The notes below the pieces were generated by a model. That model did no database searches. It was not told where the DNA came from and was given only the letters and a program-made list of their open reading frames with translations. From Streptomyces venezuelae (GTDB taxonomy: Bacteria > Actinomycetota > Actinomycetes > Streptomycetales > Streptomycetaceae): a DNA stretch of 64,000 nt. This document shows, one piece after another, positions 24,931 to 33,834 of this stretch (position 1 is the first letter of the stretch; each line of letters opens with the position of its first letter). The stretch covers positions 868,001-932,000 of the forward strand of contig NZ_CP029193.1 in NCBI RefSeq assembly GCF_008642355.1, written 5' to 3'. Made by a program: the position numbers and the translations under genes.

Positions 24931-26187
24931 TCAGTTCTCTTTCCGTTCGGCCGGGTGTACGGGCCGCGGGGCGGGCGCGGGGGTGGGGGCGGAAGCGGGG
25001 GCGTGGGCCCGGTACCTGGGCAGGCGGGGCAGTTCGGCCGCCGTGCGCAGCATGGGGCCCACGGGGGTGTGCAGGCCGATGGTCACGTCCTCGCGGACAC
25101 TGGTGCGGCCGTCGAGGAAGCGGAGCAGCCGTTCCATGGGGACCTCGCGGAAGAGGCGGGTGAAGAACGACGCGCCGCTCACCCGGCCGGTGTCCAGGGC
25201 GCGCAGCAGTACGGCGTCCATCGCCCGGGACCGTGCCGAGTGCGCGGGCGGCGGCTGCGGGGTGCGCCCCTGGTGGTAGGCGGCGGCGATGGCGCGTGTC
25301 TGTCGCTGGATGGCGGCGAAGGTGTACCCGGTCGAGGGACGGGTCGCTCCGCCCGCGGTGCCGATGCGGAAGACGGAGCGGCCCGCCCTGCGCGGGAAGC
25401 GGGCGTCGGTCATGGGGATGACGCCGTGCTCCACGCGGACGACGTCGTGGGCGCCGAGGGCCAGTTCGTCGGTCAGGTACCGCGTCAGGGCGCGGTCGTA
25501 CGCCTGGTCGTCGAGGACCTGGCGGGAGAACTCGGTGTACTCGACGAGGGCCTGGTGCGGGCTTGTGGGCAGGACGTAGGCGAAGGAGAGGCCGTGCGGG
25601 GGCTGGGGCGTGCGGAAGTCCATGAGGTCTGCGACCAGCGGATCGAAGGCGGGGCGGTCGGTCGTGACGAACCAGCCGTGAAAGTGCTGCAGCAGGGTGG
25701 TGCGGCCCGGCGGCAGGACCCGTGCCGGGCGCGAGTCGAAGACCCACCGGGCGCGCAGCGACAGGGGGCGTCCGCCGGGTGTGCGCGTGCGGACCTCGGC
25801 TCCGTCGCCGACGTCGTGGATCTCCTCGACCACCGCTTCCAGGCGCGCCATGTTCGACTCGTCGGCGAGGCGGTCGCCGACGAGGGACTCGAAGGCGCCG
25901 GAACGCAGCATCTTGTAGCGCAGCGGTGCGGGCGACGCGGCGACGGCGGTGCCGTCCGGGGCGCGGACGCGCAGGGTGTCCCAGACGGCGGTGAGGGCGG
26001 CGTCGAACTCACCGTGCGGCTCCTCCCAGAAGCACCAGGTGCGCTCGGCGGGCTTCAGGGGGCCTGCGGGGGCGTCGATCAGGACCACCGACGGCATGGG
26101 GCCGCCGGGGCGGTCGACGGCGAGCCGGTGGGCGAGCGACAGGCCCGCCGCACCGGCCCCCACGATGGCGATGTCCGCGTCCTGCAT
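24931..26187 (-). CDS. crtY: Lycopene beta-cyclase
   Basis: A 418-residue flavoprotein forming beta-ionone rings on lycopene. The N-terminus MQDADIAIVGAGAAGLSLAHRL is the FAD-binding fold; ERTWCFWEE, DSRP and FRIGTAGGATRPSTGYTFAAIQRQ are classic CrtY motifs. Start ATG at 26187 has GAGGGG 5 nt upstream. Further in-frame ATGs upstream fall inside a hexanucleotide repeat (26210-26231) and would add Gly-Met repeats, so they were not chosen. The last 35 residues are Ala/Pro-rich. It is the first gene of the crtY-crtT-crtU operon, transcribed towards crtEIB. Confidence 0.93.
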   Translation of the reverse strand: MQDADIAIVGAGAAGLSLAHRLAVDRPGGPMPSVVLIDAPAGPLKPAERTWCFWEEPHGEFDAALTAVWDTLRVRAPDGTAVAASPAPLRYKMLRSGAFESLVGDRLADESNMARLEAVVEEIHDVGDGAEVRTRTPGGRPLSLRARWVFDSRPARVLPPGRTTLLQHFHGWFVTTDRPAFDPLVADLMDFRTPQPPHGLSFAYVLPTSPHQALVEYTEFSRQVLDDQAYDRALTRYLTDELALGAHDVVRVEHGVIPMTDARFPRRAGRSVFRIGTAGGATRPSTGYTFAAIQRQTRAIAAAYHQGRTPQPPPAHSARSRAMDAVLLRALDTGRVSGASFFTRLFREVPMERLLRFLDGRTSVREDVTIGLHTPVGPMLRTAAELPRLPRYRAHAPASAPTPAPAPRPVHPAERKEN

Positions 26188-26209
26188 ATGGCCCCTCGCC
26201 GGTCGTCCG

Positions 26210-26231
26210 CCCATGCCCATGCCCATGCCCA
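26210..26231. repeat. Hexanucleotide tandem repeat (CCCATG)n upstream of crtY
   Basis: Three full copies and a partial fourth of CCCATG. On the crtY strand it reads TGGGCA repeated and creates in-frame ATG codons ahead of the chosen start. A repeat of this type could vary in copy number. Confidence 0.7.
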
Positions 26232-26307
26232 GCATTCCGCACGGGATCGCCGCTTGGATGCACCGACCGCGCGCGAATCGCCGGTCGACCGGTGTGGCGG
26301 TGGCTCT

Positions 26308-27300
26308 CTAACGGGGCTGAGGCGCACTCAAGAGGGTGACGGCGTCCCGGAGGCTGCCGCAGCGGGTGAACCCGGAGGGCGCGGACCGCCCCCAGCCCGG
26401 TCCGGACGGCAGCACGAGCGCGCGGCGGCGAGCCCCGGCCGGACCCCACTCCATGCCCGCCACACGGCGGGCGACCGCCTCGCCCACCGTGGCGCGGGCC
26501 TGCGCCCACAGCACGACGGCGGAGGGCCCGGTGCGCCGCACTGCGGCGACGAGCGCCTCCAGCGGGACGGCGGCGCCCAGCATGAGGGTGGGGACACCCT
26601 TCTCGTTGAGGGCCGCGTTGAGCGCTTCCAGGGGCAGGGTGTGCTGCTCGTCCGGCATGCAGGCGAGCAGGACCGGTGAGGTGTCGAGGAGCGGTGCGGT
26701 GCGCGGGCGGAGCAGGTGGGTGCTGCGCAGGGTGGTCGAGATGTGCCAGGACAGCAGGTGCTCGACCTCCACGTAACGGTCGTCGGACAGCTCCCACTTG
26801 CGTCCCACCGCGCGCAGCGTGGGCACCATGACCTCGTCCCACACGGGTACGAGGCCGTGCTCGCCGACCAGCGTGTCGAGCCTGCTCTGCATCTCCTGCG
26901 CGTCGAGGCGGACCGCGGCGCGGGCGAGGCCTCTGCATTCCTGGCGCACGTCGCCGAGGGGCAGGACGGTGCTGGCGTCGCGGCGGGGCCGGCGCGCGGG
27001 CGGCGCGCCGGGTTCCCCGGTCGCCTCGCCGGTCACCTCCGCGGTCGCCTTCTCGGAGGCCGCGCGGGAGCCGTCCGCCGCCAGACGTGCCGCCTCACCC
27101 GGAGGGATCCCACTGGCCGTGAGCCTGCACATGTGTTCCAGCACCGCGATGTCCTCGGGCGTCCACCGGCGGTGGCGTCCCCGCGTGCGGGCCGCGGGGC
27201 CCAGGCCGTAGCGGCGGTCCCAGCTGCGCAGGGTGGTCGGTGAGACGCCGAGGCGCCGGGCGACGGCTCCCGAGGTGAGCGCGGCCGCTGAATCGTTCAT
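26308..27300 (-). CDS. litR: MerR-family photoregulator with cobalamin-binding domain
   Basis: A 330-residue regulator. Residues about 8-75 form a MerR winged helix (SGAVARRLGVSPTTLRSWDRRYG...RWTPEDIAVLEHM). After an Ala/Glu/Arg-rich linker comes a helical cap (about 120-200) with WELSDDRYVEVEH, then a B12-binding Rossmann domain with LLACMPDEQHTLPLEAL, where the His matches the lower axial ligand of CarH-type photoreceptors. It probably represses litS and itself in the dark through adenosyl-B12. The spacing W-x10-EH is one residue longer than the CarH W-x9-EH I recall. ATG at 27300 follows TAGGAGG; an in-frame extension upstream is unlikely. It is divergent from litS. Confidence 0.88.
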   Translation of the reverse strand: MNDSAAALTSGAVARRLGVSPTTLRSWDRRYGLGPAARTRGRHRRWTPEDIAVLEHMCRLTASGIPPGEAARLAADGSRAASEKATAEVTGEATGEPGAPPARRPRRDASTVLPLGDVRQECRGLARAAVRLDAQEMQSRLDTLVGEHGLVPVWDEVMVPTLRAVGRKWELSDDRYVEVEHLLSWHISTTLRSTHLLRPRTAPLLDTSPVLLACMPDEQHTLPLEALNAALNEKGVPTLMLGAAVPLEALVAAVRRTGPSAVVLWAQARATVGEAVARRVAGMEWGPAGARRRALVLPSGPGWGRSAPSGFTRCGSLRDAVTLLSAPQPR

Positions 27301-27311
27301 GCCTCCTACGG

Positions 27312-27341
27312 TACGACGCAATACGACGCAGAATCGATGCA
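27312..27341 (-). promoter_or_regulatory. Three direct repeats upstream of litR (candidate LitR operator)
   Basis: On the minus strand TGCGTCG occurs twice at a 10-bp period, preceded 11 bp upstream by TGCATCG (plus-strand CGACGCA at 27314-27320 and 27324-27330, CGATGCA at 27335-27341). The array ends 12 bp before the litR start. Tandem sites at 10-11 bp spacing resemble the three-repeat architecture bound by CarH tetramers. Confidence 0.5.
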
Positions 27342-27449
27342 CGTTGCTCGTGCGCCCGCCCGCGCGAAGGATCGGCGCCAGGCCGCCCGCACGCCACGGA
27401 CCACCCCGGGACGGAAGAAGCGGCCGCTCGGCAGAAGGAGCAGCCGCAC

Positions 27450-28097
27450 ATGAACGCCAGCCAGCCGGTCACCGAGAGCGCCCCCGTCCCCTCGCCGGGC
27501 CGCGCGGCGGGCGGGGACGACGAGGAGCTGGTCACCGGCTTCGTGGCGGGGGACGAGGCGTGCCTCGCCCTCGTCCACCAGCGGTGGTCGGCGCTGGTGC
27601 ACTGCGTCGCCCGGCGTTCGCTCGGGGACGCGCGGGAGGCGGAGGACGTGACGCAGCAGGTGTTCATCGCCGCCTGGCGCGGCCGGGCCGGCTACTCCCC
27701 CGGGCGCGGCACCCTCGCGGGCTGGCTCATCGGCATCACCCGGCGCAAGGTCGCGGACGCGCTGTCCGCGCGCAGCCGCCGGGCCGCGCTGGTCGACGCG
27801 GCGGGCGCGGCGCTCGCGGTGCGCCCGCAGGAGTCGTCGTCCCTGGACGGCGTGCTGGACCGGGTCCTCGTGGCACACGAACTGGCCCGCCTCCCCCCGC
27901 CTCAGCGCAAGGTCCTGCGTCTGGCGTTCTACGACGACCTGACGCAGCCCCAGATCGCCGTGGTCACGGGTTGGCCCCTGGGCACGGTGAAGAGCCACGC
28001 CCGCCGCGGCCTGCTCCGCCTGCGCCAGGCCTTCGAACCGGCCCAACCCCCGAGCGACGACACACGCCCGGCCGCCTGCGCGGCACGTGGGCCGTGA
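27450..28097 (+). CDS. litS: ECF RNA polymerase sigma factor
   Basis: A 215-residue ECF sigma factor. Region 2 contains AEDVTQQVFIAAWRGRAGY, and region 4 contains DLTQPQIAVVTGWPLGTVKSHARRGLLRLRQ, the -35-recognition helix-turn-helix. In S. coelicolor the homologue next to litR drives the carotenoid genes in response to light; the same arrangement here supports that role. AAGGAG lies 8 nt before ATG 27450. No anti-sigma or lipoprotein gene (litB/litA-like) follows; the next gene is a convergent FUSC-family gene, so the control circuit looks shorter than in S. coelicolor. Confidence 0.9.
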   Translation: MNASQPVTESAPVPSPGRAAGGDDEELVTGFVAGDEACLALVHQRWSALVHCVARRSLGDAREAEDVTQQVFIAAWRGRAGYSPGRGTLAGWLIGITRRKVADALSARSRRAALVDAAGAALAVRPQESSSLDGVLDRVLVAHELARLPPPQRKVLRLAFYDDLTQPQIAVVTGWPLGTVKSHARRGLLRLRQAFEPAQPPSDDTRPAACAARGP

Positions 28098-28115
28098 CAC
28101 CGGGCCGTCCTCGGC

Positions 28116-28170
28116 GGTTCAGGCACCCGGTTTCAGGTGTCCTGGTCCAGGCGCCCTGGTTCAGGCGCCC
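28116..28170. repeat. Four degenerate tandem repeats (GGTTCAGGCRCCC type)
   Basis: Four consecutive units of 13-15 bp beginning GGT(T)(C/T)CAGG and ending in C-rich sequence, at 28116, 28129, 28144 and 28158, in the convergent gap between litS and the FUSC gene. The last copy runs into the final codons of the FUSC gene. Confidence 0.55.
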
Positions 28171-29669
28171 AGCAGGGGCGTACGCCCCGACCTCTGCAGC
28201 GGGTGGGCCAGGTCGATCAGGGCTCGTTCCAGGCTGTGCAGGTGGGCCAGGGCGGGCTCGACGACGGCGTGGGGCAGGTCGGCGACGGCGCCGACCTCCG
28301 CCCGGGTCCCGTGCGGGGCAGTCAGGGACTCGACGGCCGCCTCGACGCGGCGGCACGCGGCGGCCAGGCGGGCGTCGTGGGAAGCCTCCGGGTCCGCGGC
28401 GACGGCGGCGAGTCCCCGTATCTCACGCGCACAGTTGTCGAGCAGCGCGACCACCTGGAGCGCGCGCCCCTTCCGGGTCCGCAGCGGGCTGAACGGGTGC
28501 ACGAGCGGTGCGAGGGACATGCGCACCCGGCCGAGGATCGCCTCCAGTTCGGCGATGCGGCGGGCGGGGTCGGCGCCTTCCGTGCCCGCGAGCAGCGCCG
28601 CCGCCTCCTTCGTGCAGTCGTGCACGCAGTGCAGCGCCTGCTTGATCCACGCCTCGGTCGTCGCGTGCGTCGTGATCGGCAGGACGAACAGCACCGCGAG
28701 GACCGCGCCGAGCGCGCCGATGCCGGTCTCGGCGAGCCGCAGCGCGAGCAGGCCCGCGTCCAGCACGCCGAGCAGGCCGTACAGCGATCCGGCGAGCACG
28801 GTCACCGAGAGCATCATCCACGTGTACGACACCGCGGCCGTGTAGAAGATGCCGAAGACACCGACGGCGACGAGCAGGGCGCTGGGGACGGGCGCGCCCT
28901 CCAGCGGTACGACGAGGACGAGGCCCGCGCCCATCCCGATCAGCGTGCCGAGCACGCGCCGGAAGCTCCGCACGACCGTCTCGCCGCGCGAGGTGGTGTT
29001 GACGAAGACCCACCACGTGGCGCCGACCGCCCAGTACCAGCGCTCACCGGAGAGCAGCTGGCCCGCGGCGAGCGCGAAGGCCCCGCCGATGGCCGCCTGG
29101 ACGGCCTGCCGGGTGGTGGCCCTGGCCAGCCCCCGGGCGGCGGGCGGCGCGGGCGGCAGGACGCCGGGCGGCAGCCTGCGCTCGTAGCACCACGCGCCGA
29201 AGCGGACGGTCGAGGAGGCGGCCAGCGACAGGAGCACCGCGACGTAGAGCTGGGGGAGCTGGTGCGGCTCCGTGTGGAGGAACTGGCTGATGAAGAAGGT
29301 CATGAAGGCGAACACGCCGAGGGAGTGCCCCCGCGGACCCCACCGTCGCGCGTACACGCCGAGCCCCATGACGAGGAGGAACGCGCAGTCCCGCGCGACC
29401 GGGGTGTCGTGGAGTGACGCCGCGAGCGCGAGGACGGGGAACCCGACGGCGGGCAGCAGCGCCGTGGTGATCGCCTGCCCGCGCACGGTCGTGTCCGTGA
29501 CGGTGAAGAGGGCCAGGAGCGCGGCCAGTCCCCCGGTGATCGCCGCGACGAGCGAATGCCCGGCCAGACCGCACACGACGACCGCCAAGGAGATGCCGAG
29601 TACGGCCCGCGAAGCGAAGCGGAGCCGCATCCGTCCCGGATCCGGCGCCACGAACACCCTCTTCAGCAA
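28161..29669 (-). CDS. FUSC-family integral membrane protein (aromatic acid exporter-like)
   Basis: A 502-residue membrane protein with two blocks of hydrophobic helices, about residues 20-160 (ending near TVRFGAWCYERRLPP) and about 190-345 (from ATTRQAVQAAIGGAFALAAG), followed by a long cytoplasmic helical domain. The repeated FRRVLGTLIGMGAGLVL segment matches fusaric-acid-resistance/YccS-like proteins. Members are thought to export aromatic acids or stabilise envelope stress; the substrate here is unknown. Start TTG at 29669 is preceded by GGGGAAG; a GTG four codons later is an alternative. A terminator-like hairpin lies 43 bp upstream of the start. It converges on litS. Confidence 0.82.
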   Translation of the reverse strand: MLKRVFVAPDPGRMRLRFASRAVLGISLAVVVCGLAGHSLVAAITGGLAALLALFTVTDTTVRGQAITTALLPAVGFPVLALAASLHDTPVARDCAFLLVMGLGVYARRWGPRGHSLGVFAFMTFFISQFLHTEPHQLPQLYVAVLLSLAASSTVRFGAWCYERRLPPGVLPPAPPAARGLARATTRQAVQAAIGGAFALAAGQLLSGERWYWAVGATWWVFVNTTSRGETVVRSFRRVLGTLIGMGAGLVLVVPLEGAPVPSALLVAVGVFGIFYTAAVSYTWMMLSVTVLAGSLYGLLGVLDAGLLALRLAETGIGALGAVLAVLFVLPITTHATTEAWIKQALHCVHDCTKEAAALLAGTEGADPARRIAELEAILGRVRMSLAPLVHPFSPLRTRKGRALQVVALLDNCAREIRGLAAVAADPEASHDARLAAACRRVEAAVESLTAPHGTRAEVGAVADLPHAVVEPALAHLHSLERALIDLAHPLQRSGRTPLLGA

Positions 29670-30005
29670 AGCTTCCCCGCCCTTCCGTGCACATCTCGAT
29701 CTGCTCGCATGAAAAAGGCGCCGCGGAGATCCGCAGCGCCATCGACAGAACCATCAGACCATCTGAAAGCCATCTGGCTCAACTCAGCCTCGCGAGGGTG
29801 GACCATTGGCCCACTTTCACCCGCCGATACCCGCCACGTCCGGCGCCAACGGCTCATGCGGTCCCGCAGTACGGCGGCGGCTGTTGCAGGACGGTGACAT
29901 AGCGGGCACAACGTACGCCGTCGGCCGTCCGTCTCAACAGTCGTGAACAGCCCGAATGGGAGACAGCAGACCTTTTCCTCCCATGTCCTCACGGAAGGCA
30001 CCCTC
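29670..30005. other. Intergenic region between FUSC gene and secreted-protein gene
   Basis: 336 bp without a supported gene. A 62-codon frame from ATG 29709 has no ribosome binding site and no family features. The stretch holds a hairpin with a T-tract on the minus strand (29712-29740) and is comparatively AT-rich near 29740-29800. The promoter for the small secreted protein is expected in 29900-29990. Confidence 0.5.
29712..29740 (-). terminator. Intrinsic terminator-like hairpin with T-tract, minus strand
   Basis: On the minus strand GGCGC-T-GCGG pairs with CCGC-G-GCGCC around a 4-nt loop (one internal mismatch), followed directly by TTTTT. A T-tract is unusual among Streptomyces terminators. 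It lies 43 bp upstream of the FUSC start, so it either stops read-through from the right or acts as an attenuator in the FUSC leader. Confidence 0.65.
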
Positions 30006-30411
30006 ATGATCGTCACCAAGCGGAACTCCCTGCGCATGGCTGCCGTAGGCATCATCGGCGCGGTCGCCCTCGGCACGGCCGGCGCCGCCATGGCCGCGAC
30101 CCCGGCCGCACACCCCGTGTCCGCCACACAGGAGGCCGGCGCGGCCAAGCCCACCACCGCCAAGGCCATCACCGCGAAGCCCTCGGTGAAGTCCGTCAAG
30201 GCGTGGCAGCTGTTCCGTGTCACCGGCACCACGACCGGCCTGAAGCCGGGCAGCAAGGTGACTCTGCAGCAGAAGCAGCGCGGCCACTGGGTCGCGCTGC
30301 CCGCCTCCGCTCCGGTCACCCGCGGCGGCAGCTACTCCCTCGGCGTCAAGCTCGGCATGAAGGGCAAGAACGAGCTGCGCGTCGTCCAGGGTTCGACGGC
30401 TTCCGGCGCGT

Positions 30412-30431
<20 letters not shown>
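30006..30431 (+). CDS. Small secreted protein
   Basis: A 141-residue precursor. Residues 1-30 form a Sec signal peptide (MIVTKRNSLRMAAVGIIGAVALG...) with probable cleavage after AMA. A 30-residue Ala/Thr/Lys/Pro linker leads to a beta-rich domain of about 75 residues (WQLFRVTGTTTGLKPGSKVTLQQKQ) resembling the small Ig-like or FN3-like domains in actinobacterial secreted proteins. There are no Cys residues and no catalytic motif. GGAAGG precedes the ATG by 6 nt. The last 20 nt overlap the end of glgX on the other strand. The function is unknown; a cell-surface or matrix role is possible. Confidence 0.78.
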
Positions 30432-32544
<2,113 letters not shown>

Positions 32545-32621
32545 GCGACTGCCTCCGTACTGGGGGATCAGGGGATCAGGGGATCTGGGAGGGGAGTTCG
32601 GGGGGGCCGGTAAACGGTGCG

Positions 32622-32658
32622 CCGGCCGCGGCCGCCCGCTCGGGGTGGCCGCGGCCGG
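32622..32658 (-). terminator. Long GC hairpin between HATPase gene and glgX
   Basis: Perfect 12-bp stem CCGGCCGCGGCC / GGCCGCGGCCGG with a 13-nt loop, directly downstream of the HATPase gene on the minus strand and upstream of glgX. No T-tract follows, as usual in high-GC actinomycete terminators. Three GGGGATC(A/T) copies lie between it and the glgX start. Confidence 0.6.
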
Positions 32659-32686
32659 TGCGCCGCGCCGCCGCGGGGGCGGACTT

Positions 32687-33217
32687 TCACACCGCCGCGG
32701 GTTCGGCGTACGCCGGTTCCGCTTCCGCGGCTTCCGCCTCCGCGGGACCCGCGAGCGCGGCGAGGGGCGTCTCGCGCGGTACCTCGAGAGCCTCGCGCAG
32801 GCTGGGTGCGGGCGCCGCGGGGGCCAGCGGGGCGCGTTCGGGAGCGCGGACCCGGCGGGAGAACCAGATGATCTTGCCGTCGGTCGCCGGGAAGCTGCCC
32901 CAGCCGTCGCTGAGCGCGGCGATCTGCGTCAGGCAGCCCTGCGGTCCGTAGTGCCGCTCGGGCAGTTCACGATTGGCGTCGGACACGGCCGTGATGAGGT
33001 GCTGGCCGTTCCACCACATCTCCACGACGGTGTTCTTGTCGGCTCCGTGCTCCTCGATCTCGTGGAGCAGAACCCCGGTGCAATGGCAGACGGGTTCGCT
33101 GAGAACCCCCAGCCCCCAATGCCGGAGATGCGCGGTCAGAATGCGCCTGACCTGGTCGATCCTCTCCGGGCTTACCTCGACTTCGAGGTGGTAGTAGCAG
33201 GGGATCGCGGATTTCAT
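32687..33217 (-). CDS. Degenerate HATPase (anti-sigma/Pep-type) regulatory protein
   Basis: A 176-residue protein. Residues 1-125 have the fold pattern of a GHKL ATPase of the RsbW/SpoIIAB type (LEVEVSPERIDQVRRILTAHLRHWGL..., ITAVSDANRELP, LSDGWG). The N box normally reads ELxxNAxxH; here it is HEIEEHGAD, lacking the Mg-binding Asn, so nucleotide binding may be weakened. The C-terminal 50 residues are a low-complexity Ala/Glu/Pro tail. GAGGAG precedes ATG 33217 by 9 nt. It sits between glgX and the glgE operon; homologues commonly neighbour glycogen genes in Streptomyces, suggesting a regulatory link. Its partner is unknown. Confidence 0.75.
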   Translation of the reverse strand: MKSAIPCYYHLEVEVSPERIDQVRRILTAHLRHWGLGVLSEPVCHCTGVLLHEIEEHGADKNTVVEMWWNGQHLITAVSDANRELPERHYGPQGCLTQIAALSDGWGSFPATDGKIIWFSRRVRAPERAPLAPAAPAPSLREALEVPRETPLAALAGPAEAEAAEAEPAYAEPAAV

Positions 33218-33414
33218 TGCTCTTGGCTCCTCTCGGCGAAGCTTGTCCGCTCCGCCTCGGCCTGACCGACCGAGCCCCGAACACGCAGCGTGAGCACTGA
33301 TCGCTTCTGAGTCAGTCTCAGGGTGCGAGCGCTACTCCATTTGCGCAACACGAGGCGCAGGCGAGCGCGTTCGCCCCGGCACCCGGCCCACCGGCTCCCG
33401 CACCGACCCCTTTA

Positions 33415-33428
33415 GTTGAATATCCAAC
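33415..33428. promoter_or_regulatory. Near-palindrome upstream of the DUF5133-like gene
   Basis: GTTGAATATCCAAC: 14 bp, palindromic except one base pair, in an AT-rich spot between the divergent HATPase and DUF5133-like genes, 65 bp before the GTG at 33494. A candidate operator for either gene or for the glgE operon. Confidence 0.35.
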
Positions 33429-33493
33429 AGGACGTTGGGTGCTCATCCGTGCACGATGAGTCAGAAGGATCGACGAGCGAAGGGGTGACCAGC

Positions 33494-33778
33494 GTGAGGC
33501 TGCTGCCCGCCAAATCCGAGGTCGCACGGCATCTGCGTCAGTACCGGGCGTGGGAGCGGCAGCTGCTCGCGCACCCCGCCGACCGATCCGTGCGGATGCA
33601 CTTCGAGGACACCGCGTACACGCTGTGCGTCCTGATGGGCGAGTGCAAAGCACGGGAGGCCGCCGACGCGGCCGAGCAGTACCTGCGTCCACGAGAGGCA
33701 CGACCGTCCTGCACAGCACGAGCACCACACGCGGCAACCCGTCGGCCTCAGCTCTCCCCGAGCGCCCCGGTCCGATAG
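33494..33778 (+). CDS. Small DUF5133-like protein
   Basis: A 94-residue acidic/basic helical protein opening RLLPAKSEVARHLRQYRAWERQLLAHP and containing FEDTAYTLCVLMGECKAREAADAAEQYL, a pattern I recognise from small Streptomyces DUF5133 proteins. No catalytic motif is visible and the function is unknown. GAAGGGG lies 8 nt upstream of GTG 33494; GTG 33485 is an alternative. The last 30 residues look non-conserved. The gene ends 56 bp before glgE in the same direction and may be cotranscribed with it. Confidence 0.7.
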   Translation: MRLLPAKSEVARHLRQYRAWERQLLAHPADRSVRMHFEDTAYTLCVLMGECKAREAADAAEQYLRPREARPSCTARAPHAATRRPQLSPSAPVR

Positions 33779-33834
33779 CGACACCCGGCTCCCACGGGGG
33801 CCGCCTGCACGCACGCCCGGCGGAGGAGGGACCG

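Noticed and set aside
29709..29897. 62-codon frame starting MKKAPRRSAAP
   Set aside because: No ribosome binding site, and its first codons are the arm of the terminator hairpin.
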